Assembly (NCBI RefSeq): GCF_023065955.2
Contig: NW_026622886.1
Span: 8,070,001-8,134,000 of the forward strand
DNA: 64,000 nucleotides
Source of the DNA: Ursus arctos
Taxonomy: Eukaryota; Chordata; Mammalia; Carnivora; Ursidae
Direction of reading: 5' to 3'
This document shows, in pieces, positions 12,380 to 24,245 of the stretch. Both the position numbers and the translations under genes were made by a program. The notes under the pieces are model-generated. The model worked only from the letters and a program-made list of their open reading frames with translations, ran no database searches and was not told the origin of the DNA. The stretch's first letter is position 1, and each line of letters begins with the position of its first letter.

Positions 12380-12544
12380 TTATATATATATATATATATA
12401 TAATATATATATATTATATATATATTATATATATTATATATATTATATATATTATATATATTATATATATATTATATATATATTATATATATATTATATA
12501 TATATTATATATATATATATAATTGTAAAATATATATATATATT
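12380..12544. repeat. AT-only array, about 165 bp
   Basis: TATATATATATTA-type units repeat with shifting length, ending with a single AATTGTAAAA break. The array is nearly pure A/T and self-complementary. Confidence 0.97.
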
Positions 12545-12870
12545 CATTCTAAATTTTAAAAGGTCTGGCCATTTCCTCCCACCCCAGTTTCTGAGTGAGT
12601 TTGGCCAGGGGTCTGTAGTCTCAGTCGTGTCAGTCCCTGTATGGCTAAGGGGTTCAAAGATACAACATGTGATTGTCTTGGTTGTGCCCTTCCCTCCCAT
12701 CCCCCCAGAAACAACCCAGCTCCTCCAAGGCCGAACAGCAATTTGTACCAATGGCGAAGAAAGACCTGGCTCAGGTGGAATTATGGAGAGATGTCACTGT
12801 GTTTTAGAGGGATTTCAGGGCTCCCTGACTTTGTAAATGTGGCTCTTTGCTTTTCTATGTGGGGACTTCC
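12545..12870. other. Unique intronic sequence
   Basis: Nothing recognised. Confidence 0.5.
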
Positions 12871-13072
12871 TAAGGCGTCCCTCCATTGCCTTGATATCCT
12901 AGGTACCAAAAGACCTTCCCCTACAATAACCTTGCCCACAGGGCTATAGGGACACCAATTTTCTGGGCACAGAGATGGGGGCTCCAAGGTAAGGTGACTT
13001 GCCCAAGATCGCATGGATGATGGAGGGTTTCATGATAACTGCAACCCAGGTCTTTTCACTCTGAGTGCACCA
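12871..13072 (-). repeat. MIR SINE, antisense, diverged
   Basis: GGTGACTTGCCCAAGATCGC followed by GCAACCCAGGTCTTTTCACT gives the antisense MIR order. Confidence 0.7.
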
Positions 13073-13689
13073 TTCCCTCCCTGACCCTGAAAGTCCGTGA
13101 AGTCCCTTTTGGCCTCAGCTGGTCACCAGGCTCCATGTCTAAAGCCCAGTCCTCATGACCCAGGTTCCTCTTGGTGATGCTTCTCCTTTCCTCCAACTGT
13201 TCTTTCTGCTGGTGCTCACTCAGCCAGCTCCAGACCACACCCTTCCACCCCTAGCCATCCTTGGCACCCTATGCCCATCCTTGACACCCTGGCTATTTCT
13301 AGGCTGGGACAGGGAGGGCCAACTGCATCCTGGTTTCTCAGACGTTGACTGTCTGGCAACCCCCAGGTGCAAATCTGGTGTATCTATTTAGAAGAGAAGC
13401 AGAGGAAACCCACCCCGCCCACAGCCCACAATGGGAACACCCCCTTTCTGCATCCCCTATGGCAAGTGCCAGCAGCTCTCCCCCACCCACTGCAGGTCCC
13501 CTAGAGATGAGAGGAAATCTAGCACAGGTCCTCAAGAGCAGGGCAGATGGGCACTAGAGGTTCCCAGGGAACCCACCAGAGGACATAGTAGCCCCTCACT
13601 CCCAGGAGCCAAAGGTGAGCGCCCAGGAAAGGGCCAGGCTGCTATTGGCTTCCCACAGTAGTACTCTAGACCCAATCCAGGGGATCGGC
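13073..13689. other. Unique intronic sequence
   Basis: GC-rich DNA with no exon or element recognised. Confidence 0.5.
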
Positions 13690-14270
13690 TGGGTCCTTAC
13701 TTTCCCACCATTGTTCTTTTATCTGATTCTAAAAATAATGTGTCACCATTGTGAAATTTCATTTTCCTGAAAATACTGGTCAAAATGAAAATCACCCCAA
13801 ATCCTGCAACCCAGAGGTAACTAGTACTGATATTTGGTATCTAGACATTCAGACTTTCCTTTAAGCAACTAATACATATTCATACTTTTTATCTTTTTTA
13901 CAAACTGTCTTCTGTTATCCAAAAGTACAACATGGGAATATTCCCACATCAATATTTAGAGACTGTTCAAGCTCTTTTATGACTACTCAGTTGTCCACTG
14001 CATGAATGCACCATAATTTAAAGCAATCTATTGTGATAGACATTGAGGTTAATCCTTTGTGTGTGTATGTGTGTGATTATGAACAATGCAGCCATGGATT
14101 CCATTGCTTTATTATTCCTTTGGACTAAATCTCTAGAAATGAGATTGCAGTTTAAAGGGTATGTACAATTTTGGGACTCTTGATTCTCAGGGCCATGCTG
14201 TCCACCAGATAGGCTACACCAATTGCTTTTCCCATCAGCAATCTGTGTAGGCGAGAGACCAAACTCTGTG
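13690..14270 (-). repeat. Old L1M LINE 3' part, antisense
   Basis: Antisense L1 3' landmarks in order: TTGTCCACTGCATGAATG, GACATTGAGGTTAATCC, GAACAATGCAGCCATGGATT, ATCTCTAGAAATGAGATTGC, AAAGGGTATGTACAATTTTG. Confidence 0.8.
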
Positions 14271-14929
14271 AGGATGGAAAATGCAGGTGCCTGCATTCCC
14301 CGCACCACTCCACCCAGTCCAGGGACACTATCTGGAAATCCCCAAAGGCATTAGCACAGGAAAAAACTAGGTACTGGCAGTTAGGGAAAGGACAGATGGG
14401 AGGGATTCCAATAAGTCTGGGGGGCCACGTGAGGCTCCCTTTGTCTCCCCAAAGTGTCCCTCCACTGAGTGGGGCCTAGGGCAGCAAGAGGGGCTCCATG
14501 GGGCAGTGATGATGCCCAGCCCAGAAATGCAGTCACTAGAAGCTGCCTCCCCCTCTCCCTAACCAGCTGTGTGACCCTGGGGAAGGGCCTCTATTTCTCC
14601 CATCTGATCTGTCGGACAGTCTTAATTCTTTGATCTCAGAACCAGTCTTAAGACTAGAGCGGAGGTCTCCACCCCATCTTCTCTCCATTCACCGAGTCAT
14701 TTGCCTTTGATCTCTCCATTATATCCATTTATATAAACTACCTCCATGAAGAACCACACCAACCTTTTTTAGCTTCTGTTTTTATTAGCATAGCACTGAT
14801 GATATCTTAGTGGTTTGCAGGAGAGAGAGAGCAGCTCTTCACTGGAAAGTAAAGAACATGCTTTTCAAATTCAGCTTTAGCTCAGCATTTGCGAGAGCCC
14901 AGGCGCTGCTGACAGGGCTCACCCATCTT
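14271..14929. other. Unique intronic sequence
   Basis: No element recognised. Confidence 0.5.
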
Positions 14930-15095
14930 CCCATTGGCCCTACATTATCAATGGGGCTCTTCCCATTTGCAGTTGGGAAAACCAAGACTCAGAATTCACA
15001 CTTTAGTCAAACTTAGCCCATGAGTAAAAGGCAGAGTTGAGATTCAACCTCAAGCCTGTTTGACTTCAAGCTCCGTCTCTTTCTAAGCCTTCCAC
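14930..15095 (-). repeat. MIR SINE, antisense, diverged
   Basis: CCCATTTGCAGTTGGGAAAA, AACTTAGCCCATGAGTAAAA and AGATTCAACCTCAAGCCTG follow antisense MIR order. Confidence 0.65.
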
Positions 15096-15149
15096 TGTCT
15101 GTCCAACCAGCCCAATGGAAGGCTACTTCATGCTCAGAAATGTGAAATG

Positions 15150-15385
15150 CTGTAGTGCAGGGCTGAGAGTTGGAAAAGCATGAAGTCACCTGGATTTCTC
15201 AGATTGGTCATGCTTGGCTCGGGACCTTGAAGCCAATTAACATGTCTCTCCCTAACTTTTATCATCTATAAAATGAGCAGGGAGAGAATTAATTAGCAGT
15301 ATCTGGCAAAACCTGCTCAGCCTCTTAAACATTCATACAGTACTTCCCATCCAGTAAGCAAGCAGTAAGTGTCCTTTCCTCCTTC
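15150..15385 (+). repeat. MIR SINE, sense, diverged
   Basis: CTAACTTTTATCATCTATAA then AATGAGCAGGGAGAGAATTA, as in the sense MIR centre. Confidence 0.6.
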
Positions 15386-16380
15386 TAAGAACCAACATCT
15401 GCAGCCCTGGATTACAAATAGGTGTGAGCAAGCTTCTGTGATTTCTACCCCCAGAACATAACCCAAACCCCAAAATTCACTCCCACCCTGGTCCCGGGTG
15501 CTTGCCGGCACCTAGTGGTAGCTAGGGCCTGGTGACCCCAGGACTTGAATTCTCTGAGGCTGTGCCCATCCCTGTGCAAGTATGTTGCAGAATCAAGATG
15601 TTCCAATGAAAAATGAGTCAGGAAAAATCTCAGACTTACTCTGAAGTCCGTCTCTCATTCTAAAAGTAAATGGGGTTTAAAAAAAAAAAAAAAAGCCAAT
15701 GAGTTGGGTGCCCATTGGTCCCTGATGCCAGGCCATGTCCTCAGGCTCAGCTTTTTCAGGTCCCCAGGTAGTGCCAGGGGCTGCAGTAGAATGGGTTGAC
15801 AGGCAAAGCACACACACACACACACACAGTGGAGAAAGAAGAGAAGATTGGGGAATGACCTATGGTCATGCTCAGAGGGAATGAGGATGGCCTTGGGCCT
15901 AGAGCCTCAGAGAGGGCCAGTCCCGGAGAGAGGTCTGATTCACTGCTCTTGCTGGGCCAGGAGCAACACTTACCCTGCACCTCATGTGAATCAGAAAAAG
16001 GCACCCCCGCTAGGTGTTAGCAGCCTGCATCACACACTGCACAGAAAAGTACCTCTAAGGTCCAGTGCTCTTGGGCTCCAGAAAAAAAAAAAAAAAAGTT
16101 GATGGGTTTCCAAGGAAGCCATGAGGTAGGATGGGTACCAGAGAAAACTTCCCATGGGCCCATGGGCAGAAGAGAAAATCGGGCAATGAGTGGGCTACAA
16201 GAGAATTGGTACATTGGCTTTTCCAGAATCCCCTTTTTTTTGTTTTCTGAATCTTTGAAAACCAAAGATGTGGTGGGAAATGGGGGCCCTTGAGTGTGCT
16301 TCCTACATATCCTCAATTGTCCAAGCTGGAACTACAGAGAAGAGAGGGCAGAGCCATAGCAAAGAGGAGACAGGCTGAGC
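15386..16380. other. Unique intronic sequence with (CA)n
   Basis: Holds a 10-unit CA array at 15809-15828 and A-runs at 15679-15694 and 16081-16097. No element or exon recognised. Confidence 0.55.
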
Positions 16381-16490
16381 AGCAGCTTTGAGAGTAGGGG
16401 CCATGGCCTATTCACCTTTGTGACCCCAGCACCTCTCCCAGTGCCTGGAACATAGCAGATGTTCAATAAATCTTTGTTCAAGGAACTGAT
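16381..16490 (+). repeat. L2 LINE 3' terminus
   Basis: GGGGCCATGGCCTATTCA, CCCAGCACCTCTCCCAGTGC and CAATAAATCTTTGTTCAAGG match the L2 end in sense. Confidence 0.85.
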
Positions 16491-18312
16491 GGGCCCAGAG
16501 CAAATGTACTCATGGGATCTTTACACAGTGAGGGAAGCCATGTGCCCAGCTGGGCGGGAGGCAGCCAGATTGGGAAATGATGGTGATCAAGGCCCATGCT
16601 TGGTGGTCACAGTGAACCACGTGGCTGGTGGTTGAGGAAGAGGTAGAAATTGGAACATAGATTTCTGCGTGTTTGGCCTCCCACATGGGGCCAGGCCGGG
16701 CTTGGGAAGGAGGCCACAGGTCCTGCCAACATGGCACCCAGCCTTCTGAGTATCCTGAGATGCCTTCTCTTTAAGCCTCTCCAGCCCTGTGGCCCCGGGA
16801 TCTACAGCCGGCAGAGAGGCAGCTCCTTGCAGGCGTAACCCAGCACTGGCCCAAGGGGGAGGTCAGGACTCTTCAAGCCAACACAGATTATTTCCTCTTT
16901 CACTACCTCACTCCCTAGTGGAAAAAACAAGAAAACAAAATTCCCCTGAGCAACCTGAAACCTTGTGACCCTCTGGCTAAGTGGCAGGACCCAGTTCCAC
17001 CTTAGTCCCCTCCACTTTCCTCTGGCTCACCTATGCTTAAGCCCAGAGGGCAGCCTCGGAGGTTATTTATAACTGTGTCAGAGGAGAAGGAGGCAGGAAA
17101 TAGGAAATTATGAAGGAGGGGGCAAGGAGGAGTAGCAGGGGCCAAGTGACCCCGCTGGCTTGGATCCTCCGCCTGCCTGGCCTGTGGCGTCAGAGCCCCA
17201 TGACAGGGATTCTTCCCCAGCCCACATTCCTCCTGGCCCCAGAGCCCTACCTGCTTCTCTCTGGCCAGCCACTTCCCCTTTCCCAGGCCCAGGTGGAAGC
17301 AGTTTGGTCCTGAGGCTTCTCCTCAGTCTGGCCACAGTCACGTGGGCTTTTCCAACTGGAGTTAAGGGTACAGGAGCTGGGGTTTGGGCAGGAGGCCCAG
17401 CCCTGGTGGTGGGGTAGGCAAACACCCAGCCTTTCACCTCCAACAGCCCCACCCTGCTTTCTTTCCTTTCCTCTCTTGTTTACATACCTTGAAAGCAGGA
17501 GTCTGAATAGTCAAGGCTTCAGACCCAAGACTTCTCACTAACTGCATCAAGGGGCCTCGAAATGGAGGAGACTCCCCCACAATCACACAGCCAGAAGGAG
17601 CAGAGCCAGGCCTGGGGCCCTATCTTTTAGGGACACCAACCCCTATTCTATATCCCCATGCTATCCTCCTGGGATCCCAGCTAGCTACAATTCTTATGGT
17701 AAAATGTGAACATACTTGATATACTGCATAGGGTGGGAGTGTCCATACCTGCTTATCCCTGAGCCATGAACTAGGAGATGAAATCCCAGTTGGCTACCTC
17801 AGATCCTGTGTAGACTGAGGCAAAATATTCAGCTATGAGGTCATGCACCAAACCATTCCAAGCGACTGCCGAATTTGCAGTGCCACTAACTTTGAGACAG
17901 TTTTGGATTAAGTTAGGTTATTCTTGTTTTGTCTCGTTTGTTTCTTACTTTGTTTTAACACATCATCATCAACTCAGTGATTCTCTAAGACAAGTGTTCT
18001 GAATTGGGTGGATGGGGGATGATTATAAATGGCCTTCAGGAAGGTGTCAGAAACTCTAGAAATGTGTGTGTATAGTTTTAGTCAGATTCTCAGGGATGCT
18101 CCCATCTATGAACTGATGAAGATGTTCATCTAAGAGAAGCATAGACCAGAGAGGTGAGAGCTCCAGCTAAGACCAGGGCAGGACCAGGGGTAGGTATAGC
18201 CCCTCTGCTACTTCCTCTCCACAATACTTGTCCCCTGGACTTTCAAGTCTTAAACACGTCACATTCGAGCCAGCCACAGTACCCTCCCGTCAAGTCTCTA
18301 ATGGTATCAACC
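16491..18312. other. Unique intronic sequence, GC-rich in the middle
   Basis: About 16500-17460 is richer in G and C than its surroundings and free of recognised repeats. It includes a MEF2-like TTATTTATAA at 17063-17072. It could be an intronic regulatory block of TIMP3, but nothing proves it. Confidence 0.45.
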
Positions 18313-18321
18313 GGATACCAG

Positions 18322-18531
18322 GATATTTTTTTATTTTTTTTTAAGATTTTATTTATTTATTTGACAGAGAGAGAGACAGCCAGCGAGAGAGGGAACACAA
18401 GCAGGGGGAGTGTGAGAGGAAGAAGCAGGCTCCCAGTGAAGGAGCCTGATGTGGGGCTCGATCCCAGGACTCTGGGATCACGCCCTGAGCCGAAGGCAGA
18501 CACGTAACGACTGAGCCACCCAGGCGCCCCA
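18322..18531 (-). mobile_element. CAN-SINE, antisense, with duplication
   Basis: Starts with the reversed tail AAGATTTTATTTATTTATTT, ends CCACCCAGGCGCCCC. The nine-base duplication GGATACCAG is at 18313-18321 and 18532-18540. A bear-like subtype by its GGAGCCTGATGTGGGGCTCG segment. Confidence 0.95.
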
Positions 18532-18894
18532 GGATACCAGAATTTTAAAAATCTGATGTGTGCCCAGAACTGAGGGAGCCAAGTAAGATTGTAACACAAG
18601 TCATGGACAGAGGCTGGATCATTAAATCTGGCCAGTGCTTGGCCTTGAAGGTCACACCTCCCTTCCTCCTTTTTGTTCCAGCCCCATAAAGTGCCCACTC
18701 TGATGCAGCCATTCTGTTTGGCAGCCCCAGATGAGCAACTTCCCTATGCAGTGCAGATAGTATATCTTACTCTTTCCTTCCCTCCTCAGCAATCACAGTA
18801 CAGGCAAGTGGGCAAAAGTAGTTTTCAGAATCTTCACATGGGCAGCATCTCACCAGTAGGGCTTAGAGACATTTCTGGGAAAAATTGATTGTTT

Positions 18895-19095
18895 GATCAA
18901 GGAAATGCTGGATTAAACAGAACTAAACAGGTTACCACACAGCAGGACTTCTCAGAGCCTTTACTGTGCTGATGGTCATTGTGCATCTCCAAGAGGGTAA
19001 TACAATAAACAGTTTTCCTAAACATGTTGGCTGAAGGAACATTTCTTAGGACTGGTGTTCGGAAGATCATATCCTGAGAAACACTGCTTTAGGCT
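18895..19095. repeat. Possible fossil DNA transposon
   Basis: The run from GATTAAACAGAACTAAACAG to GAGAAACACTGCTTTAGG resembles a widespread mammalian non-autonomous element, but I cannot name the family. Confidence 0.4.
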
Positions 19096-20030
19096 TTCCC
19101 ACAGTACATGGAAATCTTCCTTGCCCCTATCCTCACAACTCACCTGATAAATTACAAGAAGTGGCGGTGCTAAATTTCTGCCAGGAAGGCAACCTCGATT
19201 CTTCTGAGCCAGACAATGAGGTAGCCTTCAGGAAGGACCCAGGAACTCAGTATTGGAGAATGGATAAAAGTCTCAAGACAGATTTGGAGGTTCCTATCTT
19301 AAGACTCCAAGGAACTAGAATCTGCAAAGTGTTGTAGAGAACACCAAAGTCATGATAATAGAACAAAAGGAAGTAATTCCCATCTTTCTAGCCCGGTAGG
19401 ATAGCAGGCAACAAGCAAACCAAATTTGTCTTTCTCTGACATTCTAATTGCCTGTTGTTCACCTGGCCCCAAAATAAAAGACATTGAGCTCAAGACAGCA
19501 AAAGTAGACAAGTAAAAGTAACACAGGCCTCCAGCCTGCAGGGAGACACAAATAACCTAAGTCTGACGTTCTTTTTATATAGAGCACAGTCTCACTGGCT
19601 GAGGGCCCCCTAGTGACCCATTTTCAGTATTTGTTTATTCCTGTAGTTTACCTTCATTTATTGAGCACCTACTAAGTGGGATGGCCTGTGGTCAGGAATA
19701 CCCATCAATTTCCAGGCAGCAAGGCTATTCTTAGTTTTCTGGTGTCTATTTAAAGAGTGCTAATCCTCGCAGGCTCTCCCCCCTGCAATTAGACTCACCA
19801 TTTTCCAACCTGGTACACCGACCTCACCCAACTAGGAAGGCAGAATTGGACAAGTGTTCTTCTCACCCTCTTGCACTGGGCCAGGAATTTGGCCTTCAGG
19901 GGCTCAGGCAGCCTGGGAATCAGCCAAGCCAGAGATGTGCCTGCTTTGCCTGGACCCTTCAATTAGTGCTGGAGTCCACAGCCTCCCTGGTCTGGTTCTT
20001 ACTGGCAGCACAGTGATATAGAAAGTGCTA
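19096..20030. other. Mostly unique intronic sequence
   Basis: Contains a short antisense L2 piece at 19635-19710 (TTTATTGAGCACCTACTAAG) and a CTCF-like motif at 19601-19619. Confidence 0.5.
19601..19619 (-). promoter_or_regulatory. Candidate CTCF site
   Basis: The minus strand reads GGGTCACTAGGGGGCCCTC, about 14 of 19 positions equal to the usual CTCF consensus including the AGGGGGC core. Binding is not shown by sequence alone. Confidence 0.45.
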
Positions 20031-20059
20031 GAAGTCAGGAGGAGTATGATGCAGGCAAC

Positions 20060-20405
20060 AAAGCGGGTTGGTGAAGGAAGACCCTGGACCAGGGAACAGA
20101 TGTACCAGCTCTAATACCAGCTTTGCCATTGCATGGCTGGCTGACTTTGGGCATGCTTTGTAATGGACTCGAGTCTAGCAGCCCGGGCTCAAAGCCTGGC
20201 TCCATCATGTACTAGCTGCATTTTAGGCAAGCGACGTAGCCTCTCTCAGCCTCTTTTCCCCATCTGTAAAGTGGAATGATGGTGACAATAATGACAATAA
20301 TTTCCAATGTGTAGGTTTACAGAAAATAGTAGAGTTAATATATATGCATGTGAAGTTCTTAGAATCGCTGTCAATAAATATTAGCTGCTTTAGTATTTCA
20401 TTCCT
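20060..20405 (+). repeat. Two successive MIR SINEs, sense
   Basis: First copy: TACCAGCTTTGCCATTGCAT with TGGCTGACTTTGGGCATG. Second: CTCAAAGCCTGGCTCCATCA, CTCAGCCTCTTTTCCCCATC, TGTAAAGTGGAATGATGGTG and terminal GTCAATAAATATTAGC. Confidence 0.85.
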
Positions 20406-20650
20406 CTGAGGCCAGATTTCTTCATCAGCAAAATAGAGATCAGAGAGCCTTCTCATCAGGGGGTTATGAGAGTTTAAGGAGATAATGCATGGAAAGGTCA
20501 CGTAACATAAAAATAACTCCATAAATGTTAGATGTTATCAAATATTATTTTTATTCTCTTTCCATCTCTGTCTCTTAGGCCAAACTACTCCACCTCTCTG
20601 GATCTCAGTTTCCTCATCTGTCAAGTGAGAGCACTAGGTCACATGGCACA
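20406..20650 (+). repeat. MIR SINE fragments, sense
   Basis: TTCATCAGCAAAATAGAGAT with a MIR-like 3' part, then GGATCTCAGTTTCCTCATCT starting a further copy near 20575. Confidence 0.7.
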
Positions 20651-20839
20651 TATAGTATCAGAGCACAGGGGTTTCCTGCACTGGGACCCACATGGCCTGA
20701 AAGTCACTTGCCACAAAGCTGAGTCAGGAATCTCGGAGCCTTGATTGGCCCAGTGCACCTCCAGTTTCCCTAGATTTCTGTGCACAGCTCATTAAACAAC
20801 TGAAAGGAGAAAAAAAGATGCTTTGCATTTGCACACATT

Positions 20840-21180
20840 CTCTTGATCCGCACCATCCTATTCATGTGGTGGCTGTTAACCACAGGTGGCTGTTAAGCAT
20901 TTGAAATGCACCTCGTACAAACTTAGATGTGCTATGAGTGTAAAATACATACTGAATTTCAAAAATGTAAAGATTTTAAAACTTTACTAATCATTTTGGA
21001 ATTGACTACATGTTGAAATGATATTTTGGATAATCCTGAGTTAAGATAGTATTAAAATTCATTTCACCAATTTTTTTTCCTTTTTCTAATGCAGCTGTGA
21101 GCAAATTTAAAATTACATGCATGGCCTGTGTTTGCGGCTCTCTATATTATTTCTCCTGGTCTGTACTGGTCTAACCTTGG
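20840..21180. repeat. Fossil hAT-Charlie-type DNA transposon
   Basis: GGTGGCTGTTAAGCATTTGA, ATTGACTACATGTTGAAATG and AGCAAATTTAAAATTACATG match a common mammalian non-autonomous element. I do not fix the subfamily. Confidence 0.65.
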
Positions 21181-21610
21181 CCTTTCTGTCTCCCTGCTTG
21201 TGAGTCTCCCGATAAGAAACTCTTCTCCAAGGCATAGAGAAGGAATTTGAACTATTTGGGGTTAACTTTTTTAAACAAAATAAAACACAGATGTTGACTA
21301 TTCAGGTGGGGCATTAAATTTTAAGAGCCTCCGGGAATCTACTCTGGCTTAAAGGGGCCCTGAAATAAAAATCAGTCAAGCCGCCAAAGCATCCCATGAT
21401 GTTAGCACACTCGTGAGCACCTGTGCTTTGACATCTGCACTCTGGTTGCCCCAGCCAGTTCTTGTCTTCTCTGTTGGAAAAGGATGGCCAACGGCTTTGG
21501 TTTCATTTTCCAAGATAATTGCCACCATGTAGCATGCTATCCTAGCAGCTTAAGACAGCTTTTTCTTATGGAGCTAGTCAGTGCTGAACATGTGAAAACT
21601 GATTTCTTTT

Positions 21611-21638
21611 GTCTCTCTCTCCCTCTCTCTCTCCCTCT

Positions 21639-21688
<50 letters not shown>

Positions 21689-21708
21689 CACACACACACA
21701 CACACACA
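21611..21708. repeat. Four-part dinucleotide array CT-GT-GA-CA
   Basis: CT-rich 21611-21637, GT 21638-21662, GA 21663-21688, CA 21689-21708. The first and third blocks, and the second and fourth, are mutually complementary. Confidence 0.97.
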
Positions 21709-21764
21709 GAGCTAAGTGCAGTATTGCCTGGGAAGGCTGCAATGGTATCTTTCTCAAGGGTCCT

Positions 21765-21870
21765 CCTTCATTCAAGATACTTTTATCTCATGCCTACTAT
21801 GCATTAGGCAATGAGCTGGTAAGATGTGACTCCATACTCCAGCTGGCTCACCATCTAGGGAGAGGCACCA
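21765..21870 (-). repeat. L2 LINE 3' end, antisense
   Basis: CATGCCTACTATGCATTAGG and CTGGCTCACCATCTAGGGAG keep the antisense order. Confidence 0.6.
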
Positions 21871-21874
21871 AGTA

Positions 21875-22140
21875 GTAATAATATGATGGCTGACATTAAT
21901 CAAACCCTCACTACATGCCAGGCAGTGGGCCAAGCCTGGGACTTCCATTATTATCTCAATGTATTCTCCCACACCTCTGTGAGATTAAGAGGACTGTTAT
22001 GGTGTAGTCTCTTTTTCAGATAAGAAAAATGAGGCTGAGAAAGATTGACTTGCCCAGAATATATAGCTAGCTGTTGATGGAGCCAAGGTTTGAACAAGGC
22101 AGGCAGCCTAACTCCAGAACCTTGCTCTGAACCTCCTCAG
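21875..22140 (-). repeat. MIR SINE, antisense
   Basis: CTCACTACATGCCAGGCAG, TTTTTCAGATAAGAAAAATG, GAGGCTGAGAAAGATTGACT, CCAAGGTTTGAACAAGGC. Confidence 0.88.
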
Positions 22141-22289
22141 GAACTATGGAGAGTGTGATAACAAACATATAAGCAGTATTCTCTGGTAAAACAAAGAACA
22201 AGGTACCTCATTTTGCCTGAAAAAGCAGTTGATCTTACTCACCTAGAGATCCTACAGCTTGGGGAAATTCAGACCATCTAGGCTCAGGG

Positions 22290-22470
22290 TCACAAAACTG
22301 GTAAGTCACAGGGCTGAATCTGGCCCAAGAACATGTTTTGTCTGGCCCGCACACACATGTGTGTTTCTCTTTAATTGTGCCAGCATTTAAAAATCAGAAG
22401 ATTTCATATTAAAATTTTGGATACCTAGCTTCTCCTAAGAGACTGGAAATCTGGTAATACTACTAGGCTC
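22290..22470. repeat. Fossil DNA transposon
   Basis: GGCTGAATCTGGCCCAAGAA and TAGCTTCTCCTAAGAGACTG belong to a common but here unnamed mammalian element; 51180-51370 looks related. Confidence 0.5.
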
Positions 22471-23659
22471 CATTCTGAGAGCCTGGAGCTGAGTCCTTGC
22501 TGTTTCCTAGAGAAGGCACATGGGTGCTTCAGCTCACACAGTTGCTACCATGTTCTGTTGCCTCCCCACTCCAAGGTCAAAGATGAGCTGCTACTTAATA
22601 TCACATGTGCCCCTTGTTTTGTTGTTTGTCTTAGAATAAAGAAATATTTTTAGTACACATTTATCCCTCCACAGTGGGAAAACAAAAGATTAGGTAACCA
22701 CATATATATTTCTTTGGTGGAAACGAGTAATGTTTCCATATGTTTCATAGGCAAGCATCCAGCTTCTGTGATGACCTCTTTAGGCATTAGGGTTTGTGAT
22801 CTGACCAAAGTGAGAGGTAAGAAAACTCAGGCCAAGAGAGAATCAATCAAAGAACAAACTGGAACTCACACCTACACTTGCCTGTTTCAAGTGCAGCCTC
22901 TTTGCATTGTATTCATTTGCTCAGAAATGTACCCTGAGCACAATATGAATGTTGGGATTCTCTTGCATCTTGCCGTCCTTCTGGTAAACATTTGTTTCAA
23001 GAAGCTACAGTCACGGGAACTTGGGGGTTTCTGTCCTATTGTTGGGGAGGGGAGTGGACTGTGATTGCCCAATAGGGCACATGTTTGCTCTGGGTCTTCT
23101 AAACTCCCTCTTCATTCATGTGAGCCAGGTTCCATCAGATCACACACATTTAATCACAGGTTTTCTTCTGAGCCAGGCTTTCACAAGAGAGGTCTTCTCA
23201 TAGGTTTGAGCCAAGCCATTAGCCACATTTCCTGGAGCAAGGGACTGCTCAGATAGACAGTGGATCAGGAAGACCTTGTTTTGATGAATAATGAGTCTAA
23301 ATCACACCTCTTACCCATCAGCTTCAGTGGTGGTATTAATGGGGATCAGAAGAATTTTTACCAAGCTCTCTAGCCATCAATGACAGACACCAAAGTGACC
23401 TTGACTTTAAATTCTAGCCATCAACTAGGTCTGCAGGGTTGCTATCTTTTTGGCAAATCAGCTCTTCTCCAACAGGAAGTTTGGTGGTCAAATATGTCAT
23501 CCGATAAAGTATGTCAGCTCATTAGCGGTTTTGTTCAGTTGAAGCCCTCATCCGCTTTTACAACCACAGAGATCCTGGCTCTTATCTTAATAGACCATAT
23601 TTCTAAAGAAGTTACCTCCTAAAAGGTGTCGTTGATAGATTTAGGTGCTCAATTATTCT
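22471..23659. other. Unique intronic sequence
   Basis: Nothing recognised. Confidence 0.5.
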
Positions 23660-23915
23660 GCTAGACTAGAGAGCACCTTTGAAGAGAACTTGACACACAG
23701 TAAGCGTTCAAGAAAATGCTGTTACCAGAAGTATATGTGAAAAAGGTGCATACACACCACATAGAGCCAGTCCTGCTATTTTACAGATAAAAGCCCGAAA
23801 TCCGGAGAAGTTGACATCAGCAAGGTATTTCCAAAGTCAGGTGGTGACTAAGATCTAGAACTCAGGTGTCCTAACTCCAGCCTGGTGCTCAGTCCAGTAC
23901 GCTGCACATCTCACA
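23660..23915 (-). repeat. MIR SINE, antisense, preceded by an old 3' end
   Basis: TTTTACAGATAAAAGCCCG to CTAGAACTCAGGTGTCCTA is antisense MIR. GACACACAGTAAGCGTTCAA at 23692 is a separate sense-type end. Confidence 0.75.
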
Positions 23916-24245
23916 ACCCCGGATAGATGGCGGTAGATAGGGACAGGGGATATGGACTTGACATCCAAGTTCAGTGTCACTGATCCTTTCCCCAGGCCCT
24001 CCCAATAGCTACCCCAGCATCTTCTACCTGTGCCTGTCAGAGTCTAGAAGTATAGGACTTGGCTTCCCAATTCCACATGTGGGCTGTGGGACCGAGCTCT
24101 GGAATCATACTTTTTACTATCCACATCTGTTTAATGGGAACAATGACTCTCCCCATCCTGCTTTCCTCCGTGGGATGTTGTGATCATCGAATAAGATCAA
24201 GTGGACTTAAGACTCTAAATTGGGGAACTTGGTTATTGGTTTCAC
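23916..24245. other. Unique intronic sequence
   Basis: No clear element; a faint MIR-like centre lies near 24090-24190. Confidence 0.45.

Noticed and set aside
17108..17452. 114-codon minus-strand frame in the GC-rich intronic block
   Set aside because: No domain, no splice sites in register, proline/glycine-rich as expected from composition.
21578..21807. Open frames of repeated Cys-Val, Arg-Glu and Thr-His residues
   Set aside because: They are translations of the dinucleotide array.
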